Assembly (NCBI GenBank): GCA_002327405.1
Contig: DCVO01000092.1
Span: 510 to 29,440, forward strand
Length of the DNA: 28,931 nt
Source of the DNA: Thiobacillus sp. UBA2186
GTDB lineage: Bacteria > Pseudomonadota > Gammaproteobacteria > Burkholderiales > Thiobacillaceae
Reading direction: 5' to 3'
The notes under the pieces were generated by a model. It saw nothing but the letters and a program-made list of their open reading frames with translations, made no database searches and was not told where the DNA came from. Below are positions 1-7,590 of the stretch, piece by piece (position 1 is the first letter of the stretch; the number at the start of each line of letters is the position of its first letter). The translations under genes and the position numbers were made by a program.

Positions 1-172
1 TTGGCTTGCGCCGAAACTCGCAAACTCGTTTTCCCCGATTTCTCGTTGCATAGGCCCGCTATGCGCCTCGAAATCGTGAAAAACTGTCCTCGCTCTCCCA
101 CCCGGCTCGCTACGGTCGCTCAAGTCCGACAGGCTGCTAGTCGAATGGCCGGTTCCTGGCGTTGCCGGCCCC
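1..172. other. Non-coding left edge, no gene seen
   Basis: No reading frame here has a convincing protein signature. The one visible structure is an imperfect inverted repeat listed separately. Together with the adjoining Mop remnant, this is the only stretch of about 300 bases in the window without an intact gene. What lies further left cannot be seen. Confidence 0.5.
28..84. repeat. Imperfect inverted repeat / hairpin
   Basis: GCATAG (48-53) pairs perfectly with CTATGC (59-64) around a 5-base loop. Further out, CGATTT (36-41) pairs with AAATCG (71-76), and a T-run near 29-32 faces an A-run near 79-83. It looks like a REP-type intergenic hairpin. A Rho-independent terminator is less likely because no clear T-tract follows the stem on either strand. 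Confidence 0.45.
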
Positions 173-300
173 TCAGCCCACCAAGGCCACCGCCTTGATC
201 TGCGCCCATGCCTTCATGCCCAGATTCAGTTGCAGTTTCGCGGCGGAACGTCGCGTGTTGCGCGCGACCAGGAGTCGGCCTGGGGCGTCGGGGCGATGCG
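173..300 (-). pseudogene. Remnant of a Mop (molybdate-binding) domain, ModC C-terminus-like
   Basis: Read on the minus strand, this stretch encodes about 38 residues ending in MKAWAQIKAVALVG and a TGA stop. They align without gaps to the last residues of the intact ModC in this window, which end MKVWAQIKAVAVVG. No start codon, ATPase region or remaining Mop domain is present, so it is a fragment and not a gene. It lies just downstream of hoxC and in the same frame as the hoxC stop. Nucleotide identity to modC is highest in the last 39 bases (180-218; 36 of 39) and falls to roughly 80% further in. This is one of three copies of the modC 3' end in the window. It could be an old recombination scar, a displaced attachment site, or the end of a lost mop/modC paralogue. 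Confidence 0.7.
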
Positions 301-322
301 GATGCACGCGCCGCGATGCAAC

Positions 323-1771
323 TCAATGCACGGTGCACACCATGCACGGATCGAAGGAACGCACGATGTGCTGCACCAGCACCGGGTCTTCGTCGCCCTG
401 CGCCACCGGGGTGCCGACCAGCGCCTGCTCCAGCGCGCCCGGCGTGCCCTGCGCGTCGCGCGGCGAAAAATTCCAGGTGGTGGGCGAAATGATCTGGTAG
501 TTGAGGATGCGCCCCTTGTACACGTGCAGCCAGTGCCCCAGGCTGCCGCGCGCCGCTTCCGCCAGCCCCACGCCGCGCGCCTCGGCGGGCATGCTGCCGT
601 GATGGCAGAACGGCGCGCCCGGCTTGAGCGCGCGCACCCAGTCTTCCATCGCGATCAGCACGCGGGCGGTTTCCAGCAGGCGCGCAATCACCCGGTTGCG
701 CACGTTGCCGCCACTGTTTGCAACCAGTTCGCGGATCAGCGCATGGCCGTCCACCAGCTGGCGCGCCAGCGCGCCGGTCTCGGCCACTTCGCCGGCAAGG
801 CGCGGCGCCTTGCACCAGGTGTAGGCCGCTTCCTTGTCGGCCTGCGGCAGGGTGACGCCTTCGGCCGGCGGCAGTTGCGCGGGCACGCCGCCCAGCCGGC
901 TATGGCTCACGTCCTCGGTGATGGCCGCGATGTCCAGGGCCTGCAATCCCCGGTGCCACACGCCGGGCGGGAACATGCGCCCCTCGGCCAAGGGGTAGTT
1001 GCCGTAGCTCAGGAAGCGGTCGGTGGCGCGGCCGTAGCGTTCCAGTTTCAGATCGTCCGCCGCCTGCAGGAACAGGGCGAAATCGCTGCCGCCGGCGGCA
1101 CCCTCGCCGCGCCAGCGGTCCAGCGCCTTTTCGCCGTCGAGCGCAGCCACGGTTTCGAGCGGCGCGCCGAACAAACGGCTTTCCAGGTAATGCCGGAACT
1201 GCCGCAACACCACGTGCAGTCTGGTCTTCTCCGCCTCGTCCACGCCGCGCGCGGAGCCGCCGGGCTGGATGCTGAGGGTATGCGGCCATTTGCCGGCGAG
1301 ATAGCCCATCAGGTGCAGAAAGGCGGCGCGCGCCGCGGCGGCTTCGAAGGCGGCCTCGCCGCGCATGGCCTTGAAGCGCTTCTCGACGGCGGGAAACCAG
1401 GCGCGCCCGCGATAGTTTTCGCGCGCGAAATCCGGCATGAAGAAGAGGTAGAAATGCGTGAAATGATCCGCCACGTTTTCGTTGGCGAGGATCAGGTTGG
1501 TGGCGAGACGGCCATTTTCCGGCGCCGCAAGGCCCATGGCGTCGGCCAGCGCAGAGGCCGCCGCCACCGACTGCGATACCGAGCAGATGCCGCAGATGCG
1601 CGGCGCCAGGGTCAGGGCGTCCATGGGCTCCCTGCCTTGCAGGATCTGCTCGAAGCCGCGGTACAGCGGCGCGTTCACGTGGGCCGCGCGCACCTTGCCG
1701 CGCGCGGTGTCGAGCGTCACTTCCAGGTCGCCTTCCACGCGGTTGAACGGGCCCACCACGATGCGGGTCAT
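323..1771 (-). CDS. hoxC: Regulatory (H2-sensing) [NiFe]-hydrogenase large subunit HoxC/HupV
   Basis: The 482-residue protein carries the NiFe site of the cytoplasmic H2 sensor. The N-terminal ligand motif RICGIC places Cys60 and Cys63, and the C-terminal motif DPCMVC places Cys476 and Cys479. The protein ends directly at His482. Catalytic large subunits have a cleavable C-terminal peptide after this His; its absence is a known hallmark of HoxC/HupV, which needs no maturation protease. With HoxB it binds H2 and modulates the kinase HoxJ. The ATG overlaps the hoxB stop (TGATG), so the two are translationally coupled. It is the last gene of the hydrogenase operon. The call as sensor and not as catalytic enzyme rests on the missing tail and on the hoxA-hoxB neighbours. 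Confidence 0.95.
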   Translation of the reverse strand: MTRIVVGPFNRVEGDLEVTLDTARGKVRAAHVNAPLYRGFEQILQGREPMDALTLAPRICGICSVSQSVAAASALADAMGLAAPENGRLATNLILANENVADHFTHFYLFFMPDFARENYRGRAWFPAVEKRFKAMRGEAAFEAAAARAAFLHLMGYLAGKWPHTLSIQPGGSARGVDEAEKTRLHVVLRQFRHYLESRLFGAPLETVAALDGEKALDRWRGEGAAGGSDFALFLQAADDLKLERYGRATDRFLSYGNYPLAEGRMFPPGVWHRGLQALDIAAITEDVSHSRLGGVPAQLPPAEGVTLPQADKEAAYTWCKAPRLAGEVAETGALARQLVDGHALIRELVANSGGNVRNRVIARLLETARVLIAMEDWVRALKPGAPFCHHGSMPAEARGVGLAEAARGSLGHWLHVYKGRILNYQIISPTTWNFSPRDAQGTPGALEQALVGTPVAQGDEDPVLVQHIVRSFDPCMVCTVH

Positions 1772-2772
1772 CAGGGCTTGCCCTTGCGCAGGGTGGGCGG
1801 CACCACCTGGTGGTCGGCCACGGCGTTCTCCTTCAGGCGCCTGGGCGTGGCCGATTTGGACAGCGAGGACAGCACCACGAACCAGGCCTTGGGCATGTCG
1901 GTGGGCAGACCCACCGGAATGCCGGCGATCTTCGGCGTCTGCTGGTAAGCATGGCCCGGCTCCTCGAAGCCCGGCTGGGTGCAGTTGATGCAGGCGTAGC
2001 CGCCGCGCGTGCAGGAGCCTTCGCCGTTCCACAGGCGCGAGTTGCAGTCGGCGTGGGCCAGCGTGCCCATGCAGCCGAGGTTTTCCATCAGGCAACCGAG
2101 ATCGGAAGCCTTCTCCGCGCTCGCCTTGTATTCGTAGTATTCGTTGCGCAGGCAGCCGTGGTGCACCAGGCGGTCGGCATACATGCGCGGCCTTCCGAAG
2201 CCGTCGAGGTCTTCCGCCGCGAAGCCGCCGAGGGCGAGCCGCATGAGGGTTTCGGTGACCCAGTTGGGATGGGTCGGGCAGCCTGCCACGTTGATCACCG
2301 GCAGGCCGCCGCGCGCGCGGTAGCCTTCGCCCAGCAGTCCGCCGGCCAGCGTGCCGTCGTATTGCAGGCCGCAGGCCTCGGTGATGTTGTCGCCCGCCGC
2401 GCTCACGCCGCCATAGGCTGCGCAGGTGCCGATGGCCAGGACATGCCGCGCCACCGCCGCAAGCTCGCGCACCCAGGCTATCATCGGCCGGCCGCTGCCT
2501 GCCAGCAGGTGGAAGCGGCCGCTGCCGCCGGGCCCGCGCAGCATGGCGCCCTCCACGCACAGCGCATCCACTTGCACTTCTCCGCGGGCGCAGCGCTCAA
2601 GCAGCCGGCGCACCTCCCCGCCGCTCTGCTCGCTGAGCGAGGGATGCCACAGCAGGTTAATGCCCGCCCCTTCCAGGGTGCGGATCAGGTCGGGCGATTC
2701 CGCGCACAAGAGCGACATGGAGCAGCCCCCGCAGCCGCCCGACTGCAACCACAGCACGTTGAAAGTATTCAT
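1771..2772 (-). CDS. hoxB: Regulatory [NiFe]-hydrogenase small subunit HoxB/HupU
   Basis: The 333-residue protein is the Fe-S electron-transfer subunit of the H2 sensor and partners HoxC. Visible cluster ligands are Cys14 and Cys17 (SGGCGGC), Cys117 (GTCAAYGG) and Cys165 (GCPTHPNW). A Cys-rich second half (HHGCLRNEYYEY, GCLMENLGCMG, CINCTQPGF) supplies the medial and distal clusters. It begins directly at the catalytic fold (MNTFNVLWLQSGG) and has no twin-arginine signal peptide, unlike HoxK here, so it stays in the cytoplasm as expected for HupU/HoxB. Its ATG overlaps the hoxA stop by four bases (ATGA), and its stop overlaps the hoxC start. Known sensors of this family feed a HoxJ/HupT kinase, and a matching kinase gene is present at 14.5-15.9 kb. 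Confidence 0.95.
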   Translation of the reverse strand: MNTFNVLWLQSGGCGGCSMSLLCAESPDLIRTLEGAGINLLWHPSLSEQSGGEVRRLLERCARGEVQVDALCVEGAMLRGPGGSGRFHLLAGSGRPMIAWVRELAAVARHVLAIGTCAAYGGVSAAGDNITEACGLQYDGTLAGGLLGEGYRARGGLPVINVAGCPTHPNWVTETLMRLALGGFAAEDLDGFGRPRMYADRLVHHGCLRNEYYEYKASAEKASDLGCLMENLGCMGTLAHADCNSRLWNGEGSCTRGGYACINCTQPGFEEPGHAYQQTPKIAGIPVGLPTDMPKAWFVVLSSLSKSATPRRLKENAVADHQVVPPTLRKGKP

Positions 2773-4223
2773 TCCTCGTCCAGCTCGTAACGGGTCAATT
2801 TGTTGCGCAGTCCCACGCGCGACAGCCCCAGCTCCCGGGCCGCCTTCGACTTGTTCCAGCGGTGGCGGATCAGGGTTTCGCGGATGATGCGCGCCTCCAG
2901 TTGTTCCAGGCGCTCCTTGAGGCCGCCGTCGATGCCCGCCAGAAAATCCAGTTCGGCTTCCTGCTCCGGGGCCGCGGCGCGCAGCACGTGCGGCGACAGC
3001 AGCTCGGCGCCCAGTTCCGGACGGTTCGCCAGCGCCAGCATGCGGTAGATTTCGTTCTGCAGTTCGCGCACGTTGCCCGGCCAGTGGTAGGCCTGCAAAG
3101 CGCCCAATGCCTCGCGGCTGAAACCACGGGTCTTCTTGCCGAAAACGCGCGAGGCCTCGTCCAGGATGCGCTGCGCGAGCAGGGGGATGTCGCCGGCACG
3201 TTCGCGCAGAGGCGGCAGGCGGACCGTGAAGCTGGCGATGCGGTAAAACAGGTCCTGGCGAAAGCGTCCGTCGCGCACGTCCCGTTCCAGGTCGCGGTTG
3301 GTGGCGGCGATCACGCGCACGTCCACCTTGCGCGTTCTGGGGCTGCCAAGCGGGCGGATCTCGCCTTCCTGCAGCACGCGCAACAGCTTGACCTGGAACG
3401 CGGGCGAGGTCTCGCCGATCTCGTCGAGAAAGATCGTGCCGCCGCTGGCCTGTTCGAACAGGCCGAGGCGGTCCTCATAGGCGCCGGTATAGGCGCCCTT
3501 CTTGTGCCCGAACAGCTCGCTTTCCAGCAACTGGTCGGGCAGCGCGCCGCAGTTCTCCACCACGAAGGCGCGGTCCGCGCGGCTGCTGTTGTAGTGGATG
3601 GCACGCGCCAGCAGTTCCTTGCCGGTGCCGGATTCACCGGTGATGAGAACGGAGATGTCGTAGCCGGCGATGCGCTGCACCGTCTTGCACAGTTCGTTGA
3701 GCGGGCTGTCGTCGGCGCGCACGATGCGGGAAAAATCGTAATTCCTGCGCACCGCCTGCTGCTTGCGCTCCACTTGTTTGCGCAGCACCTGCTCGGCGGT
3801 GCGCATTTCCAGCGCCAGTTGCCCGTCCTGCTTGCCCAGCTGGTGCAGACGGGCGGCCTCGCGCACCTTTTCCAGCAGGGTGTCCGGGTGCCAGGGCTTG
3901 ACGATGTACTGGTAGATGCCGCCGCGATTGATGCCGGCGATGATGTCGTCGGTGTCGGTGTAGCCGGAGATGACCAGGCGCACCACATCGGGCCAGGCCT
4001 CGCGCACGCGTTCCAGGAAAGCGACGCCGGTTTCGCCCGGCATGCGCTGATCGCACAGGATCACCTGCACCCATTCCTTCCTGAGGATGTCTTCCGCCTC
4101 CGCGGCGCTTGCCGCGGTCAGCACCTTGAATTCCTCTTCCAGGGTGCGGCGGATGGCTTCCAGGGACCGCACCTCGTCGTCCACCACAAGGACGACGGGA
4201 AGAGCGATGGGCAGGTTGGGCAT
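2769..4223 (-). CDS. hoxA: NtrC-family sigma54-dependent activator of hydrogenase genes, HoxA/HupR
   Basis: The 484-residue response regulator has three parts. A receiver domain (about 8-125) has Asp15/Asp16, phospho-acceptor Asp58 (CDQRMPG) and Lys109. The AAA+ domain (about 168-400) has Walker A GESGTGKE (196-203), the sigma54-contact loop as GAYTGA (243-248) and Walker B IFLDEIG (264-270). A Fis-type helix-turn-helix ends the protein (about 446-480). It should activate the sigma54-type promoter upstream of hoxK. In characterised HoxA/HupR systems the unphosphorylated form is active and the kinase silences it without H2; that is family knowledge, not visible here. It starts 6 bases after hypC and overlaps hoxB by four bases. 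The GAFTGA-to-GAYTGA change is conservative. Confidence 0.94.
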   Translation of the reverse strand: MPNLPIALPVVLVVDDEVRSLEAIRRTLEEEFKVLTAASAAEAEDILRKEWVQVILCDQRMPGETGVAFLERVREAWPDVVRLVISGYTDTDDIIAGINRGGIYQYIVKPWHPDTLLEKVREAARLHQLGKQDGQLALEMRTAEQVLRKQVERKQQAVRRNYDFSRIVRADDSPLNELCKTVQRIAGYDISVLITGESGTGKELLARAIHYNSSRADRAFVVENCGALPDQLLESELFGHKKGAYTGAYEDRLGLFEQASGGTIFLDEIGETSPAFQVKLLRVLQEGEIRPLGSPRTRKVDVRVIAATNRDLERDVRDGRFRQDLFYRIASFTVRLPPLRERAGDIPLLAQRILDEASRVFGKKTRGFSREALGALQAYHWPGNVRELQNEIYRMLALANRPELGAELLSPHVLRAAAPEQEAELDFLAGIDGGLKERLEQLEARIIRETLIRHRWNKSKAARELGLSRVGLRNKLTRYELDEE

Positions 4224-4229
4224 GGCTTC

Positions 4230-4511
4230 TCAGCAGATTCTCGGTAGTTGCTCCCCTGTCAGCCAATCTACCACACGCCGGCCGCCGAATGCAGTCTCCA
4301 TTTCCACAAAACGGTTCGCATCCTGGCGCACTTCGCCGATGATCGCCGCGTCCCTGCCCAGGGCATAGCCCACGTGCACGATGACGTAGTCGCCGACCCC
4401 CACGCCCTCCACCAGACCGAGCGAGATATCCTTCTGCACGCTGCCGATATCCACCACCGCCCCGCTATCGTCAAGCAGCCTGGTCACCCGTGCGGGAATG
4501 GCCAGACACAT
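4230..4511 (-). CDS. hypC: Hydrogenase maturation chaperone HypC
   Basis: This 93-residue protein belongs to the HypC/HupF/HoxL family and carries Fe(CN)2CO precursor between HypD and the hydrogenase large subunit. The start is fixed by the family N-terminus MCLAIPARV, whose Cys2 is the essential residue once Met is removed. The frame stays open upstream, but that longer version would bury the motif. The rest (VDIGSVQKDISLGLVEGVGVGDYVIVH) is the small beta-barrel core. The gene overlaps the end of hypB by 41 bases, which implies coupled translation. Unusually for a hyp operon, hypD and hypE do not follow; hoxA comes next. A second family member, hoxL, is encoded at 9.8-10.1 kb and is probably dedicated to HoxG. 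Confidence 0.93.
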   Translation of the reverse strand: MCLAIPARVTRLLDDSGAVVDIGSVQKDISLGLVEGVGVGDYVIVHVGYALGRDAAIIGEVRQDANRFVEMETAFGGRRVVDWLTGEQLPRIC

Positions 4512-5334
4512 GTCGCAACGCCCTTTGCCGGACGGCACGGGCCTGCCGCTCACGGCGAATCCAGTCCAGCCACGCTTCCATGCCTTCGCCGCTTTGCGCC
4601 GACAGGAGGATGACTTCGATAGCGGGATTGACGCGCCGCGCATACTCGATGCATTGCTCCACATCGAAGCGCACATGGGGCAGCAGGTCGATCTTGTTCA
4701 GCAGCATCAGCGAGGCGGCGTGGAACATGTCGGGATACTTGAGCGGCTTGTCCTCGCCCTCGGTCACCGACAGGATCGCCACCTTGTGCGCCTCGCCCAG
4801 ATCGAAGGCGGCCGGGCACACCAGGTTGCCCACGTTCTCGATCAGGAGCAGGCCGTGATCGAGCGGCGGCAACTGCTCCAGCGCGTGGCCCACCATGTGC
4901 GCGTCGAGGTGGCAGCCCTTGCCGGTATTGATCTGGATCGCCGGCGCGCCGGTGGCGCGGATGCGGTCCGCATCGAAACTGGTCTGCTGGTCGCCCTCGA
5001 TCACGGCGATCGGCAGCTCGTCCCGCATGCGCTCGATGGTGTGGGTCAGGAGCGTGGTCTTGCCGGAGCCGGGGCTGGACACCAGGTTGAGCGCCAGAAC
5101 GTCATGGCCTGCGAGCAGCTTGCGGTTGCGCTCGGCATAGCCGTTGTTCTTGCCGAGGATGTCCCGCTCCACCTGCACCAGCCTGTCCTGGCTCATGCCG
5201 CCCACGTGGGCGCCGGCCGGCCCCAGGCCGAAATGCAGGGCGCCGCCCGCCACCGGGCGATAACCCGGTGCCGCATGCCCATCGTGAGAGTGAACCGCTT
5301 CCTCGCCCGTGCCGCATCCGCAAACCGTGCACAT
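4471..5334 (-). CDS. hypB: Hydrogenase nickel-insertion GTPase HypB
   Basis: The 287-residue SIMIBI-class GTPase, with HypA, inserts nickel into the hydrogenase large subunit after the iron centre is built. The N-terminus MCTVCGCG is the high-affinity metal motif of HypB, and a short segment with a few His (HSHDGHAAPG) follows, far less His-rich than nickel-storing HypB types. The GTPase core has the P-loop SSPGSGKTT (about 87-95), GDQQTSFDADRI, the metal-site segment GKGCHLDAH, ENVGNLVCPA and the guanine-specificity motif NKIDLL. A strong ribosome site (AAAGGAGA) lies just upstream of the ATG. It is separated from hypA by a 262-bp inverted-repeat element and overlaps hypC by 41 bases. Confidence 0.95.
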   Translation of the reverse strand: MCTVCGCGTGEEAVHSHDGHAAPGYRPVAGGALHFGLGPAGAHVGGMSQDRLVQVERDILGKNNGYAERNRKLLAGHDVLALNLVSSPGSGKTTLLTHTIERMRDELPIAVIEGDQQTSFDADRIRATGAPAIQINTGKGCHLDAHMVGHALEQLPPLDHGLLLIENVGNLVCPAAFDLGEAHKVAILSVTEGEDKPLKYPDMFHAASLMLLNKIDLLPHVRFDVEQCIEYARRVNPAIEVILLSAQSGEGMEAWLDWIRRERQARAVRQRALRHVSGHSRTGDQAA

Positions 5335-5346
5335 ATCGTCTCCTTT
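5335..5346 (-). promoter_or_regulatory. Ribosome binding site of hypB
   Basis: The minus strand reads AAAGGAGACGAT directly before the hypB ATG. It lies just outside the inverted-repeat element, so hypB kept its own translation signal despite being separated from hypA. Confidence 0.7.
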
Positions 5347-5377
5347 GAGCCTATTTGAGTAGATTTTATGCCCCGCG
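5347..5377 (+). repeat. Left 31-bp inverted repeat arm
   Basis: Exact reverse complement of 5578-5608. It begins GAGCCTATTTGAG and lies immediately upstream of the hypB ribosome site. Confidence 0.9.
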
Positions 5378-5577
5378 CTGTGGTGCTGTGGGGTGCAGTG
5401 CTAGCGAAACGCGCCGTTTGATCATCCAAACAAGCGGCGCGCAACAACGCAATGCGCCCATAGCGCCTCAGCCCTACGGGTTGCGCCCAAAAAGCGCGTC
5501 TGCTTTGTCGCTCGGCTTGCCAAGGGATTACCATTGGCTTCGCCTCGCTTCGCGCATCCATCGCTTTTTGGACGCAA

Positions 5578-5608
5578 CGCGGGGCATAAAATCTACTCAA
5601 ATAGGCTC
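5578..5608 (-). repeat. Right 31-bp inverted repeat arm
   Basis: Exact reverse complement of 5347-5377. It includes the hypA TGA stop at 5597-5599. Confidence 0.9.
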
Positions 5609-5944
5609 TACCTGCAATTCCCTGACCCGCATCTCCTCGCCGCCCGTCACCTGCAGGCGATAGCCGCCGCAGCGGGGACAAGGCTGCGTGCGCGCCGCGA
5701 TCGTCACCGCCTGGCAGCACTGCATGCACCAGGCCTGGCCGGGAACGGGGATGATGTCCAGTTCGGCGCCGTCGGCCAGCGTGTCGCGGGTGACCGCGTC
5801 GAAACAGAAGCGGATCGCCTCCGGATCCACCCCGGCCAGCGCGCCGATTTCCAGCCACACGGTTTTCACGCGCGCGAAGCCCTGTTTCCTGGCGCTGTCT
5901 TCCAGGATGTCCAGCACGCCATGCACGAGCGACATTTCATGCAT
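5597..5944 (-). CDS. hypA: Hydrogenase nickel-insertion accessory protein HypA
   Basis: The 115-residue protein delivers nickel to the hydrogenase large subunit with HypB. It starts MHEMSLVHG, where His2 is the nickel-binding residue and Glu3 is also conserved in the family. It carries the structural zinc site as two Cys pairs, CMQCC (about residues 73-77) and CPRC (about 89-92). Length is normal for HypA. It overlaps the end of hoxV by eight bases. The last three codons and stop lie inside the right arm of the inverted-repeat element, so the extreme C-terminus (VEPI) may be altered from the ancestral ending, probably harmlessly because the family tail is variable. Confidence 0.94.
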   Translation of the reverse strand: MHEMSLVHGVLDILEDSARKQGFARVKTVWLEIGALAGVDPEAIRFCFDAVTRDTLADGAELDIIPVPGQAWCMQCCQAVTIAARTQPCPRCGGYRLQVTGGEEMRVRELQVEPI

Positions 5945-7100
5945 GGCGCGCCACTTTCAATTCGTAACCGACGCAGGGGTCGAGCGCGAGCATGGCGCGG
6001 GCGATTTTTTCGCGCAGGGCGGCTTCGTCCTGCGCATGCAGTCCGACCAGTTCCCGCGCCAGTGCGCCTCGGGGATGGAAGTTCCACTCCGTCGGCGCCA
6101 GTATCCGATAGCGGCCCACCCGTTCTCCTTCGAGTTCAACGCGATGCAGCAACAGCCCGCGTGCCGTTTCCACCCAGGCCTCGCCCACTCCCGGCACGCT
6201 CGCCGCAATGACTTCGCTCTCGCCTGTCGCCTCGCGGATGCGTTGCGGCAGCGCGGCCAGTTCCAGCAGCCGCGCCAGCACGCGCGCGAGGACGCGGCGG
6301 CCGTCGTCCAGCACGGCCCGCACCAGCGTATGGCCTTGCATGCGCGCCAGCGCCCCGGTTTCCAGCGGCCGGCCGCGCCAGTGCGGATGACGCGCGAAAT
6401 CCTCGTCGGCAGCCAGCAACTCGCTTGCTTGCGCCAGTTCCCGCGCGGGCGGCATCAGCGCGACTGCGTCGTCCTTGCACGGTTCCGTGTCGTCCCGCAG
6501 CAGCGTGCCGATCACTCGCGCCATGGCGGTGGGCGCGCGCCGGCTCCATGCCCGCAAGGCGGCGATGCTGTCGAAGTCGCTCCAGGTCCGTGCCGGCATG
6601 GCAAAAATTTCCCGCTCTGCATAATCCATTAATGCCGTGCAATACGCGCCCCAGACTTCATTCCGCGCATCGCTCTCGCCATCGCCCATCGTTCTCCAGC
6701 CGGCATCAGCCAGCACCGGCTGCAGCAGGCCGCCCAATTTTTTGCGCAGCGCCGCAAAAGCTTCCCGGTTCGCCGGTTCGCCGGCGGCTTGCGGCCAATC
6801 CAGCATGAAGCGCCACAGATATTCCTGCGCGATTTCCGCCAGCACCAGCCGCTGCCGCTGCTGCCGCACCGAGGCGCGCGCCGTCACCTTGCTTGCCTGT
6901 TGGCAGGCTTCAACGGCGGCCACGGATTGCGCCGTCCTGCAAACCGTATACAGCAGCGGCAGCATGGCCACCGCCTGCCCGACCGGCTTGCCGTGAAACA
7001 CGCGGCAAGCCTCAACCGGCCGGCTGGAGGCGAGCTCCAGCTTCCGCACCGAATGCCCGTCCCACACCACCCGCACAAACAGGCCGCCTTCAAGCCCCAC
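5937..7100 (-). CDS. hoxV: Hydrogenase assembly protein HoxV/HupK (large-subunit-like scaffold)
   Basis: With the GTG start at 7100 the protein has 387 residues. The start is chosen because it overlaps the hoxT stop by 11 bases and the protein then opens VGLEGGLFVRVVWDG, like the N-terminal strand of hydrogenase large subunits. The frame stays open upstream but runs through hoxT. HoxV/HupK resembles a large subunit that has lost half its ligands: the first motif has Cys54 only (TVCRTAQSVAAVEAC) and the last is DPCVGYE with Cys376 and no second Cys. The family is thought to act as a scaffold for the Fe(CN)2CO group during maturation in the presence of O2. TEWNFHPRG near the end matches the family TTWNFSPR block. 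Confidence 0.85.
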   Translation of the reverse strand: MGLEGGLFVRVVWDGHSVRKLELASSRPVEACRVFHGKPVGQAVAMLPLLYTVCRTAQSVAAVEACQQASKVTARASVRQQRQRLVLAEIAQEYLWRFMLDWPQAAGEPANREAFAALRKKLGGLLQPVLADAGWRTMGDGESDARNEVWGAYCTALMDYAEREIFAMPARTWSDFDSIAALRAWSRRAPTAMARVIGTLLRDDTEPCKDDAVALMPPARELAQASELLAADEDFARHPHWRGRPLETGALARMQGHTLVRAVLDDGRRVLARVLARLLELAALPQRIREATGESEVIAASVPGVGEAWVETARGLLLHRVELEGERVGRYRILAPTEWNFHPRGALARELVGLHAQDEAALREKIARAMLALDPCVGYELKVARHA

Positions 7101-7587
7101 TCGCCGCACCGCCCAACAAAAACCTGCGCCGCGACGGGGACGGAACTTTTTCCTGGTCCGCGCCGGACGCGAACAAATGTGCCAGCGCCGCCTGCGCCGT
7201 GGCGCGCGCGGAGGCCTGGTCGGGAAATTCGAACATGGGGGAAAACAGCGAGCAGGACTGATACCGGCCCAATGCCGCTTCCTGGCCGACGATGAAGTCA
7301 TACTCCCCGGAGGGGAAGGCATGCACCACGCTCTGCCCCGTTACCAGCCCCGGCCACGCATCCGCCGTGCGCGGCAGCAGCATCAGGTTCATGAACCAGG
7401 GGGTGATCAGGATGCCCAGCCAGTTCTCGCCGCTGGCCATGAAAGACACCGCCTCGACCTGCAAGGCGCTGTTCAGCATCGGAACGTCGGCCATGCGTGA
7501 TGCCTGGATTTCGGCAAACACCGCCTCCAGCCGGCCGCTCAGTGCGAGCAGCGCGCGCTCCTGCCCATCAAAAACTGCCGCCGTCAT
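7090..7587 (-). CDS. hoxT: Hydrogenase assembly chaperone HoxT/HupJ (HybE family)
   Basis: The 165-residue protein belongs to the HybE/HupJ family of chaperones for hydrogenase subunits. The recognised core is NSALQVEAVSFM...WLGILITPWFMNLMLLP...FPSGEYDFIVGQE...YQSCSLFSPMFEF. The C-terminus is peculiar: it ends SRRRFLLGGAASGA, with a twin-arginine-like SRRRFL motif (152-157) and a short hydrophobic stretch, placed where a Tat signal cannot act. It could mimic a signal peptide or be coincidental. It starts three bases after hoxR and overlaps hoxV by 11 bases. In this operon type the product is probably needed for maturation of HoxK/HoxG. Confidence 0.88.
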   Translation of the reverse strand: MTAAVFDGQERALLALSGRLEAVFAEIQASRMADVPMLNSALQVEAVSFMASGENWLGILITPWFMNLMLLPRTADAWPGLVTGQSVVHAFPSGEYDFIVGQEAALGRYQSCSLFSPMFEFPDQASARATAQAALAHLFASGADQEKVPSPSRRRFLLGGAASGA

Positions 7588-7590
7588 GCA

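Larger units (their letters stand above)
5347..5608. mobile_element. MITE-like 262-bp element with perfect 31-bp inverted ends between hypA and hypB
   Basis: The left end 5347-5377 and right end 5578-5608 are exact reverse complements over 31 bases. Between them are about 200 bases with further inverted repeats: a pair TTGCGCCCAAAAAGCG / CGCTTTTTGGACGCAA with one mismatch, and a hairpin around GTTTGATCATCCAAAC near 5416. There is no transposase and no convincing gene inside. The right end contains the hypA stop codon and the last codons of hypA (Glu-Pro-Ile). No target-site duplication is evident at the boundaries. It looks like a non-autonomous miniature element or a local inverted duplication, and could also form a long-stemmed RNA affecting hypB expression. 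The structure is certain; the mobile nature is inferred. Confidence 0.6.

Noticed and set aside
323..2772. A second catalytic uptake hydrogenase
   Set aside because: The large subunit ends at the final His with no cleavable tail and the small subunit lacks a Tat signal, both pointing to the H2 sensor HoxBC.
5193..5858. An open frame crossing the hypA-hypB inverted-repeat element
   Set aside because: It is built from off-frame hypA and hypB plus the repeat core, with no recognisable domain.
5597..5944. hypA truncated by insertion
   Set aside because: The protein has normal length and both zinc-binding Cys pairs; only the last residues come from the repeat arm.
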